Assembly: GCA_018136815.1 (NCBI GenBank)
Contig: CM030931.1
Span: 2,905,801-2,969,800 of the forward strand
DNA: 64,000 nucleotides
Direction of reading: 5' to 3'
From: Isochrysis galbana
Taxonomy: Eukaryota; Haptophyta; Isochrysidales; Isochrysidaceae
Positions 54,940-64,000 of this stretch are shown here, one piece after another. Below the pieces are notes generated by a model, which was not told the DNA's origin, searched no databases, and saw only the letters and a program-made list of their open reading frames with translations. The translations under genes were made by a program, and so were the position numbers. Positions within the stretch are counted from its first letter, which is position 1; each line of letters starts with the position of its first letter.

Positions 54940-55702
54940 TTAAATTAAACCTTTTAATAGTCTCACCGCACACGCGGCTGTGGACCCTCTACTTTCTACT
55001 CACGTAGGGAAATTTTCTACACCCCCACTCCCCCGGCTCTTCTCCCCCCGCCATAAGGCGACTCCCCCCGTGCACTACTAGGGGGATAGGGGTGAAGGGC
55101 TTAGATATGGTCCGGTGGCCCGCGCCTCCCCCCGGGCCCCGGTGATCATTCCCCCCCTTCCTCCTGTGTCTCCGAGTGGGCGGCGGTCTCAGCCCCGACT
55201 TATCCTGTAAACAGGTGCGGGACTTACCTATTTTCCGGTGAGCGGAGCTCTCGCTCCGCCCACCCCCTTCTCCGCGCTCTCTCTCCCCTCTCCTGCAGGC
55301 ACGCGCGATGGCGCGCCTGCGGCAGGCCTGCAGCGGCTGCCCCTGGCGAGCCCTGGAGGCTCCTGGAGGCCAGCTCTGGGGGCAGAGGAGGCTGGGGCTG
55401 GGCCCTGGCCTCCCCTGCCTCTCCCTCGCTGGCGCTCCTGAGCCTCTGGGGCCCCCAATCTGCACCTGTCTGCCTGTCGACCAGGGGGGGAGGGGGGGTT
55501 GGAGCGATGGGCTGGCCACGACAGGCCAGGACGCGCGAGGCAGGCGAGCCTGCCAGGGAGAGAGTGGGTCAGTAGGGCAGTGGCCTCCTGGCAAGCCATC
55601 AGGCGTGCCAGGAGGATGGGTGGTTCCTCCCCCATGGCAGGGGAGGAGTGGAGAGAGGGGGGGGCTCGTGCCCCCCCATGTGTCAACCAAGTATAAACTT
55701 AG
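54940..55702 (-). mobile_element. Retroposon family R copy with 19-bp target-site duplication
   Basis: TTGCACTTTTGAACATGAA at 54921-54939 recurs exactly at 55703-55721 and bounds 763 bp. On the minus strand the element runs from CTAAGTTTATACTTGG through the GC-rich block shared with 39000 and 3543, then GGTAAGTCCCGCACCTG with hairpin CCTGTTTACAGG. It ends in GTGCGGTGAGACTATTAAAA and an A/T-rich tail, as in the pieces at 12427 and 13311. It links the 5' module (copies 1 and 39000) to the 3' module (copies 2 and 3), and so is the most complete reference copy in the window. No coding capacity is recognised. Confidence 0.85.
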
Positions 55703-55721
55703 TTGCACTTTTGAACATGAA

Positions 55722-55994
55722 AATCTTCTCACGCGAACGATCTCATCGACAACTATGAAAACACAGGTGTGTCGTAGGAATCTAACCTACTCCATCCATT
55801 TCGGCACTGTGCATCGTTGAGGGGCGCATCACTTGATTGCATCGGTAGAATCGATCCTCGCTGGTGAACAATCAACTCTTGTAGACTAACTGCTCCAACT
55901 ACCCAATGTTGACAAGTACAAATTCCTGGCCATGGCCTTGCCACTCCTTTGCACCGTCATGCAATTCAAGCCGACCAGAAGGGTTGCACTCTCG
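55722..55994. other. 3' flank of the Pol5 gene
   Basis: Short intergenic stretch downstream of the Pol5 stop codon. Nothing recognised. Confidence 0.4.
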
Positions 55995-58900
55995 TCAATT
56001 GATTTTGCTACGCTTACGAGAGTCCGTACGTTTTGTTTTACCCTCATTTCCGGTCGCCTCAGGCCTTTGTTTGCTCTTCTTTGACTGCACCGGCCCGAGG
56101 CCACTGGCAAGCGCGGTGTACTTCGCGCAACATCCAACCAAGGCCTTCGCGTTGCCGTGCTTCTCGCGCACGGCCTCGATTGCAGAAGAAAGCTCAGCAT
56201 GGGCCTGCCGCGCAAGCTTCTGCTGAGTGTCCTTTAGTGTGCGAACAAGAGTGGTTGCAAGACGTACAGGAGCCAACAGGTGCTTCGAGCGCAAGCCCTC
56301 TCGCGAAAGCAGGTTCTGGAGAGACGTTTGAATGGCAGCCACGTGCGGCACGAGTCTAGCGCATGCCTCGCCGATGGCAGCGCGCTGGCTCAGCAACGTG
56401 CATAGATGTGAACATGCCTCCGTGCATAAAAAGGCATCGCGAGCGTGTGCAACGCTAGAAACCATCAGCGGCGCGATGCTCCAGCCCAAGAGAGGGAACC
56501 GCTCGAGTAAAGCCACGATAAGCCGCCCATTGAGCCGACAATTCTTAGTATTGTAGAAATCGCCCAGATGCTTCTGAAGCAGCTCAAGCACGTGAGTGTT
56601 GAGACTACCCTCCCTGCCCTCTCCTGCAACGCTCGCTTTCGCTGCTTCCTCGGGCTTAAAGGCGCTTGACGCCAGCATGAGCTCACCATCGACAAGTTTG
56701 TGCTGCGTCATTGTGCGGATCAGGAGCATGATCGCGTCAGTGATGGCTGTGGCGAGAACAGGACCGCCACCGCGTGCGCGTGCAGCGAGTGCGAAGCAAC
56801 CCTCCAAATCTTGCATCAAACGAGCCGGAGGTACAGTTTCAGCGGGCCATGGGGACCGGATAGAAACTTTGCACAACCGGTGCCGGAGCATCCCGGCGAC
56901 ACGCTCGAACATCGGTCGGAGGGTGGGCTGGGCGGCAGCATCGGAGAGGATGCGGAGCAGCGGCAGCGGCAACAGCAGCAACACCGCAGATGGAGCTGGT
57001 CGGCGTGCAAGAGTTTCGATGAGCTCGAGGACGCGCATTTTAAAATGCAACTGCTGTTCGCGCCTTTCCTTGGCCGCAGACTGCGCCTCAATTCGCTCGC
57101 GAACCATCGCTGCAAGCTTAGCATCGAGGCGAGCAATGTCTTCAGGGTCTTCTGGCATTTCGGCGTCACTATCTCCGTCGTCTGCAGCACTGGCAGCGGG
57201 TGCCGGGCGCAACCCTGCTGCTGTTTCTAGTGCAATCAATGCTCGCTCGTCCTCATCGTCATCGTCATCCTCGTCTTCGTCCTCTCCAGCATCATCACTG
57301 CCGTCGCACGGTGCGCACGCAGCCATGTCAGTAACTGGAATGTTATCTGCAAGATCTTCCTCATCCTCATCACTCTCTTCCTCGTCGTCCTCGTCGTCGT
57401 CATCATCATCGTCCTCCTCGTCGTCCTTGCCAAGAGGAGACCGCAGCACGTTTACCATGAGCTCGATCGCGCTTTCAGTGAGCTCTTCATTGAAAGGGCG
57501 GATTACCGAGCGAGCCATTTCGCGCAGCATGGCTGACGGCTGCACAAGCATGGACAACAAGATGTCTACGACGACCTCGACGACCGATGGAGGGCTCTCC
57601 TCGCTCTCGCTCCCATCCTCGGGTTCGCCTCCGACGTCCAGGGACGTCTTGCCCTTCTCACGGGTAAGTTTTCCGTTCGAAGCAGATTTGGCCCGCCCGC
57701 CGTTTGCATCGCCACTGGTTGATCCTGCTGGCAGTTCGCCTAAGCGCTGCCGAAGTTGTACGACGCAAGCCGGCAATTCGGAGATGGCCGATGCTGCAGC
57801 TGCAGGCTGTGAGAGAAGTTGCAAAGACAAGTGGTGGGCAAGTATTTCAATGGCCAAAAATTGCTTATGGACAACTCCTGCATCGCTCCCCTTGATGGCA
57901 GTGCGGCGCGAGCGAAGCTGTGCGATCAACTTCAACGCCTCGTTGCGAACAAGGGAGCTCGCCTCGCTCTCTGACTGCCATGCCTGAACCTTGGATGTCC
58001 CGGTTGACGGTGCCGGCTGAAGGATGACGCCGTGCGGCGCGAGCTCAGACCACCATGCTTGGCAAACTTCTAAGAGCTCAATCTCTGCGCCAGAGCCGAC
58101 CTCGGAATGAGAGGCGGTATTGATTGCGCCTATCGCCTCTCCTAGAAGCGAAAAGAAGCGAGACGCGCACAATGTGCGCAGTGCATCCGATGGAATGGGC
58201 TCGGGCACGCCACCGACTGCCTCAAGCTTCGACTTCACCTTCGCGCTATCTGGGGAAGCACTGAAAAATGCGCAGCTGAATAGGAAGCGGAGCACGCGCA
58301 GCGGGGGGGTCGGAGGCGCGCGCCCGGCCGACGCATGACCCTGCGCTGCCTCGAGATTCGACGCGTCTCCCGCAGCAATTTGTGCCTTCTTCTCCTTCCT
58401 CGAGGGCCCGCCTTGAGAATCCACCTGCATGTCGTGTGTGGCCTTCGGGGGCGAGATAGATCCCTTTGCCAATGTGTATAGCTGCTCGATCGCCCATCGC
58501 CGGTTGCCCTCGAGAGCGTGAGCGCGCTCCTGTGGCAGCAAGATTAACGGAGGTGGATAATAGGGGTCAGAAAAACCAAGTAGAATGACATGCGTCGGTG
58601 TCCCCGAATATCCGTGGGATCCAGCACTCATTTCACCCAAGCCGGCAAAACCATGCAGGCGTTCTACCTGCTCCAAGACGAAGGCAGATTCGCCTTTGTC
58701 GGCAGACGTATCGGATAGCTCGGGATTTGCTTTTGAGACAAAGTAGTCTAGTAGAAACGTTGTGTACTCCTCTTCGCCCGATGGATCAAGTCCTTGTGCG
58801 ACGAGCTGGCGCAAAGCTCGAGAAGCGTCGGCACGGTCCTGAGTCGAACAGTTGGATCAAGGAGGGGAGAGGGGTAAGCGAGTAGCATAGCAATCTTCAG

Positions 58901-60988
58901 GCTTCGGGTAATCAAGAGTGGAGGCGATTCGATTTGTGCGTGAAGGCGCACCTGTCCTGCACCTCGAGATGCCCTGGTGAGTAGCTGCGAGACGAGCGCA
59001 ACTCTCAGTGGAGGGGCCGCACGGGCGCGTTCGACTAGCTTGGCCACTGTTGCGGAAGCCACTGGTCGGAGCATCCGATCGGGGCCCTCGAGGGCGTTGA
59101 CAAGGCATCGTACGAGCGCAGGTGACAGGACCAGTGGCAGGTCGGCGCCGCCCAGTCGCGGGAGGCAGGCTTGGACGAGCGAGAATGCTAGGTATTTGCG
59201 CTCCAGGGTGGACGGGATGAGGCCCTCGTCGACGATCTCTTGCCAAAATCGGCGGAACAACGGATTGGCACGCGTCGGCCTGCGTTCCGGGGAGTGGCTT
59301 GAGGCAGTATCATCAGCTGCCACCTCCTCTGTGACCGCAGCAGCCTCGACGGCAGCCTTACGCTTAGCCTTGCCCTGCTTCGACGTGGACTTGCCATTTT
59401 GCCCCGCTGTTGTGTTGCCATCCGCCTTGGCGCCCTCCACATTGTCAATATTGGCGGCTTGGACAACCTCCACTAGCGACCCGTCATAAGGACACAACAT
59501 GTCCAACAGCTCGTTCCAGACAATGTGCTGGCGCGGATGAGAGGTGCTTGACGCCTTGAGGGGCGGCAGGAGTTTTGAAAGGCTCGCAGCATGCACGATT
59601 GAGCCATCACGGACCTAATAAGCCATGGTGATAATAGGAAACTGGGATAGGGCTCGCTCACGTAGGGCTTTGTGTGCAAGGGTGCACGCTCGTCCTACGT
59701 GTCCTCACAACGCGCAGTCAGTTCAGTGGCGATGGAAGGAACGGGCTTCGCTGCAGCCTCAGCTATTTGAGCTCAAGATTGAACGCATCGAGAGGCTCGG
59801 CTTTTTATCGCTTGACCACTCTCAGTAGGCGCCCGATTTAGGTGCAATGGTCATCCTTGGCTGCAACGTGTATGGGAATCTGAAGAGGCTAGGTGCCGCT
59901 GTGCGTGCATCGCAATGAGGTGCGCTGGCATGGCGTGGGGCGGGTTCTTATGTGAATTTGGGCACACTCTCCTCCAATATCCAAGGGGACGGTTGGTGTG
60001 TGTGAAGATACGAGTGGGTGAGAGATGGCATTATGGCATATGAGAGCGCAGCACACCTCGCATTGAGGCAAGAGCTGTGCGCACACGTCGGCAGGAAGGC
60101 CGCGCGTGAGCGAGAGGGCAAGAAGAAGCGCGTGGGGCGTCCACTCAGCCATCGGCGCTTTGAGCAGTGGCTCGAGAGCCGGCCAGGCTGAACTTTGGAT
60201 GTCAGCTGCGGAGAGGGAGCGCAGGAACTCGCAAATGATGTACGAGGCGGGCTCTTGTAAGAAGGCTTTGGCACTCAAGCATGAGAGAAGATACGACGAC
60301 AGCTTCGACACCACGGTGGCGCGCCGCTTGGAGGGTAGACGCGGGACCCGGCCTGAGCGTACGAGTGCACCACACGCAAAGAGGCGGCCAAACAAGACAT
60401 CACGCTCCTCGGACCCCTTGATAGCACCAGTCAGCTGCAACGTGCTCTCCATCTGAGGTGGGAAGCGTGCAAGAAGGTTGCAGGTGAGTCCTCTACGATG
60501 CCGCAAGCTGGCGGGCTGGCCGTGGACGCCGTCATTGGTGGAGAAGCAAGTGCAAACGCGGCATCTCGCAGGGCGGAGGATAGGGCGACGACGGGCAGTG
60601 GCAGCGGAGTGTGTAGATGTGGAGGGCAGGCAGCAGGCGAGCGTTGCCCGATCCTCCCTCCACGTCATGCCAAAGAATTCAGGGGGGTGGTAAGCGAGGT
60701 CTTCACCTGTTGCAACACCTCCTCCGGGGTGACTTCGTCGAATGCCCGGAGCACTTCGATCAGAGCCGCGCCAAACCCCTGGCGAGCGCCATCTCTGGGA
60801 GAGGCGAGGCCCCTCACCAGCCGGCGCACGGCGTACGCGAGGTCGGGGCAAAGTTCTCCCGCTGCGCTGCCGCCGAATTGGGTTTGCGCGGCGGTGAGCG
60901 CGTCGACGAGCGCGGCGGCCGCCTTGACTCTCCGCTTCACATTGAGCGCGGCGAGCTCCCAGAAGAAGCTGAGCACCTGCGCCGACAT
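55995..60988 (-). CDS. MYBBP1A: MYBBP1A/Pol5 (DNA polymerase phi family) nucleolar protein, about 1394 aa, four exons
   Basis: Exons (coding order) 60988-60707, 60452-60057, 59614-58952 and 58838-55995 are all phase 0, with donors GTGAAG, GTGTGC and GTGCGC. The N-terminus MSAQVLSFFWELAALNVKRR, then LAYAVRRLVRGLASPRDGAR and QGFGAALIEVL, is the Pol5/MYBBP1A signature. Helical-repeat (ARM-like) sequence continues through exons 2-4. Residues about 915-985 are a long Asp/Glu tract (for example DDEEDDDDDDDEDDEEESDE), as in family members, and the C-terminus is basic (KTKRTDSRKRSKIN), suited to nucleolar retention and rRNA binding. Despite the name it is not a polymerase; yeast Pol5 is needed for rRNA synthesis and 60S assembly. 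Length fits the family. A GA microsatellite lies 85-130 bp upstream. Confidence 0.92.
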
Positions 60989-61065
60989 GCGCGGCGAGGC
61001 GGGGGAGGGGGGGCGACGCGGCGGACGGAGAGAAGAGGGAGAAAGAGAGGGGGGGGAAGAGGGGA

Positions 61066-61071
<6 letters not shown>

Positions 61072-61119
<48 letters not shown>
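61072..61119. repeat. GA microsatellite upstream of Pol5
   Basis: About 24 GA units, followed by GGGAGAGAGA-type imperfect repeats and G runs to about 61320. Confidence 0.9.
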
Positions 61120-61122
<3 letters not shown>

Positions 61123-61697
61123 GGGAGAGAGAGAGGAAGGGAGAGAGAGGGAGGGAGGAGGGAGGGGAGAGGGAGAGAGGGAGAGAGGGAGGGAAAGAGC
61201 GGGGGGGGGGGGGGAGGCCCGGGGGGGGGGCTCGACGACGAGGACGGGGGAGGGGAGAGGGGGACGAGGGGGACGAGGGGGGAGGGGGGAGGGAGGAGGG
61301 CGAGAGGGGAGGATGCTGCTATGCCCCGAAACAGATGGCTAAGCCCGCCCGGCGGAGCGGCGGGCCCCCAGCAGCCCCGTTCTTACTTCTCCGCAGAGCC
61401 TTTGCCTCTCCTTGCTCCTCGCCGTCGATGGTGTGACGGTGTGACGGAGTGACCCATCACTGGCTCCAGCAAGACCGTCGCTCATATCGCCGTCACCGGA
61501 GCACCGGAGGCGTGTACTCCGGGGGTAGCCAACTCCTAGCATCTTTGTCCTTCCCACCGATATTTCCACACCCTACATGTGAAAGACAGAGACGGTGTCT
61601 TTCTTCGGGGATGAAAGATAGCCGTATAATACCGTCTTTCTAGAGGCCCCCAGGGAAAGACAGTGCGCCGCGCGCGGCGGCGCGCGCAGCGCGCGGC
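61120..61697. other. Intergenic, purine-rich then mixed
   Basis: G/A-rich low-complexity sequence, then ordinary sequence with no recognised gene. Confidence 0.45.
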
Positions 61698-61772
61698 GGC
61701 GCGAAGCGGGGCGGCGCGAAGCGGGGCGGCGCGAAGCGGGGCGGCGCGAAGCGGGGCGGCGCGAAGCGGGGC
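61698..61772. repeat. 15-bp tandem repeat, five units
   Basis: Five identical units of GGCGCGAAGCGGGGC, preceded by a CGCGCGGCGGCGCG palindromic stretch. Confidence 0.95.
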
Positions 61773-62309
61773 GGCACGGCGGCACCGATGGCGCACGGCG
61801 ACACGCGACACGGCAACGGCGCTATCCATAGGCTATAGTAAGGCTGTAAGGCTATAGGCGGCTATGGGCGCGGCATCGGCTCAATGGTTGGTGTTGGTAC
61901 AACACATGATACCATTATACCATACTCATAATTGTGGTCACATGCGACTCGTACACCCACACACAGTACACACGTACACACTCACACACACGGCGCCCTA
62001 GCTAGGCACAGCGCACGGTACAAATATTCACACGCACGTAAACCACATCCCCTCACATCTCACACTACCTCACATAAGCAGCTTACCAATCACAGATTGG
62101 CTGGGCGTCCCTGCGTTCTCATCGGCAATCCAATCGTCCTCAGCATCACTATCCTCGTCGCTGTCCCACTTGAGACAGTATCGGGCTGCCATCCTGCATC
62201 TTGCATCCGCTCCTGCAAATGCATCGTCTCGTGGCAACAAACCAACTTGTCTGCGGTTTGTTTGATGATTCATGCGCGCCCGGTTCTCGTTGTGGATCTG
62301 ACCAGGCAC

Positions 62310-63239
62310 ACCCATAATCGGAAAAAGATTATACCCGCCGCACCCACGAACTTAGACTCATCCCCACCGGCGCAATGGGGGGAAGGGTACAAAACCAACA
62401 GGAGACTAGAATACCCGCTAGCGGACGAATACACACTAGACGGCAAGACGCCGCTGGACGGCACCGGAGTAGAACATATAACCGAGGCCCTCCAGCGGAA
62501 AAAATGCAAACGCAAACACCTCACGGGGCCGACCAAATGGGAGGAAAAACTTCAAACTCCAGGTGATACATGGGCGCACCTCGCGAAGCTATACACCTCG
62601 CCAATGATAACGGCGCGAGACATGCACCTACATTTCAAACATATCACACATAGTAGGCGAGTGGGCACATATAACCGCTTTCCGGACAGAGACAACACGT
62701 GCCGCATATGTGGGGAAGCGGATGAATCCTCGATCCACCTAGGCGAGTGCACCAGGATAACTAACATCCTAGGCGAACTGAACAAAGTCGCACGCTTCTC
62801 ACCTAAGGCAGAAAGAAGTAGAGAGGAAATCATTGTAGACAACCTATTCGTCTTCCCGAAAGGAGACGCCCCGAAAGCGATATGTATATTATACCTATTA
62901 GCGTGAAGATACATAATCACGGACTTCTATAGGATACATTACGACGGCTTAAACTTTTCGGAAGAATCAATACTGATAAGAACCATAGAGAGATACACCA
63001 AGTTAAGCAAAGCACTCCTATTCGCACAAGAAACCGATTCGGCGAGAACCGCCCAAGCGGGCATGGGTAGGGGTAGGCAACCCAAGAAAAGGATAGATAT
63101 GAATGACTTGAGACCCATTTTCAATAGGAACGACAAAGGCGGACTTAGGCCCAGTGCGGAGTTAGTGGAACTAACCACTAAGCTGGGGATCGTACACGCC
63201 GTCGAGGAGATCAAGGAGCAAGACAACCAAAGCAATTGA
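62310..63239 (+). mobile_element. LINE 3' portion with C-terminal zinc knuckle
   Basis: The frame reads CRICGEADESSIHLGEC, a C-x2-C-x8-H-x4-C knuckle of the kind found after the reverse transcriptase in many LINEs. Flanking stretches are LEYPLADEYTLDGKTPLDGT, THSRRVGTYNRFPDRDNTC and KAERSREEIIVDNLF. The frame is interrupted by a TGA at 62904-62906, then continues in the same frame as IITDFYRIHYDGLNFSEESI, LLFAQETDSARTAQAGMGRG and ends EEIKEQDNQSN at a TGA at 63237-63239. The piece is 5'-truncated near 62310, the usual LINE outcome, and no target duplication or A tail is evident. A diverged relative lies at 36058-36272. Confidence 0.85.
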
Positions 63240-64000
63240 AGCTTGCCGCCGCAAGGCTAGAGCAGCTTCGGCGAGATGGCGGGGCAAGATGACGGAGGAA
63301 CCGCTAGCCCGGGCACGGGAGGCGGCTAACATTTGGAGCTCGCGCGTAGGGGCGCGGGCAGCTTCAGTAGACTTGGCGACGCTGAAGTTGGCTTCATGCG
63401 GGAGAGGGTCATGCCCCACCATGGCCCGCTGTAATTGCACCCGGTGGGTGACAAAGGCAGCGGACGGAGGCTCACCATCCGACACGAGCTGGTCGGAGCC
63501 AATCATGGGGATAGCAGCCGGAGTGATGGGTGGCATTGGCGCAGCCTCAGTGGTCGTGGGATCACTCGGGAACCCCTCGGGAACAGAAGCTGCAGCGGGC
63601 AGAGAAGGTTCCCTGAGAGGTTCCTCCTCTGCGGCCGAGGACGGAAACTTCGATTTCGTGCTTGTCGAGTCGAGCGGAGCCGGAGGGCTCTGAGCCACTC
63701 CGTCGCGAGCAGCACCGGCGGCTAGCGCGGCGCTTTGGCCCTCCTCCCCACCGGGAGTCGGGTGAATGAAATTCTGGACTGGGTCGGGCAACCCCATTTG
63801 GGTGTCTGGACGGGGAACGAACCGCGCGCCGAAATCTCGTGGATATCAGCCATCCGCCGAGCCCATTCGACGTTTGACGTCTCCGAGCGAGGCCGGGAGA
63901 GCCCAACTTCAAGCTGATGCCGGGCGCGCTGCGTGCCCGATTTCGACGATCCATCCGGATAGGGGGCCCCTCCAGACACCAAATGCACAGGGACCACCCA
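63240..64000. other. Intergenic with dispersed repeat at about 63740-63990
   Basis: 63800-63990 (CCATCCGCCGAGCCCATTC, GAGAGCCCAACTTC, GATGCCGGGCGCGCTGCGTG, TTTCGACGATCCATCCGGAT) matches both halves of 4990-5290 and more weakly 49650 and 42145. A minus-strand frame (63797-63171) is protein-like but has no domain. Confidence 0.6.

Noticed and set aside
56596-57987. 463-aa plus-strand frame rich in Ser
   Set aside because: It is the antisense shadow of the acidic region of Pol5; long Ser runs mirror GAN codons and no domain is present.
60498-61436. 312-aa Glu/Arg/Gly-rich plus-strand frame
   Set aside because: It is antisense to Pol5 exon 1 and then runs through GA microsatellite and G tracts.

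Overview
The window reads as nuclear DNA of a GC-rich, repeat-dense eukaryotic microalga, probably one with a complex (secondary) plastid and haptophyte-like. Genes have short spliceosomal introns, mostly in phase 0, with many GTG-type donors (GTGCGC, GTGTGC). A bacterial-type DNA gyrase A and a small membrane protein both carry presequences that look like signal plus transit peptides. Microsatellites and homopolymer runs are abundant. The lineage is an inference; no rRNA or organelle marker lies in the window.

Layout. 1-0.9 kb: LINE reverse transcriptase fragment. 2.1-3.3 kb: glycosyltransferase-like gene (+). 3.5-7.1 kb: retroposon copy, a TA-flanked DNA element and a tyrosine-recombinase remnant. 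7.5-12.2 kb: four-exon gene (+) joining two PWI-like domains to an S9-peptidase-like region without its Ser/His. 12.2-13.9 kb: repeat island. 13.9-14.9 kb: second alpha/beta hydrolase (-), again without Ser/His. 16.4-16.9 kb: tRNA-binding-domain protein (-). 20.3-25.7 kb: large secreted chitinolytic protein (-) that fuses a copper LPMO, a GH18 and a GH19-like domain. 28.4-31.8 kb: five-exon gyrA (-). 32.1-36.3 kb: nest of terminal-inverted-repeat elements, GC-palindrome arrays and a LINE fragment. 36.4-38.5 kb: RING-CH membrane protein (-). 39.0-39.9 kb: retroposon with an 18-bp target duplication. 43.8-44.5 kb: ribosome-biogenesis factor BRX1 (+). 46.8-48.1 kb: unrecognised 433-aa protein (+) with a partial copy downstream. 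50.2-51.1 kb: hAT-like element with an 8-bp target duplication. 51.9-52.8 kb: NAC alpha (-), divergent from a small plastid-type membrane protein (53.2-53.5 kb, +). 54.9-55.7 kb: retroposon with a 19-bp target duplication. 56.0-61.0 kb: MYBBP1A/Pol5 (-). 62.3-63.2 kb: LINE 3' end.

The host genes do not form one pathway. Three serve nucleolar or translational roles (BRX1, Pol5, NAC alpha), one plastid DNA topology (gyrA) and one chitin breakdown. The most novel content is the LPMO-GH18-GH19 fusion, the pair of apparent alpha/beta-hydrolase pseudoenzymes, and several short mobile-element families whose ends and target duplications can be read directly. Exon joins given here were chosen by eye from splice sites, reading phase and family similarity.
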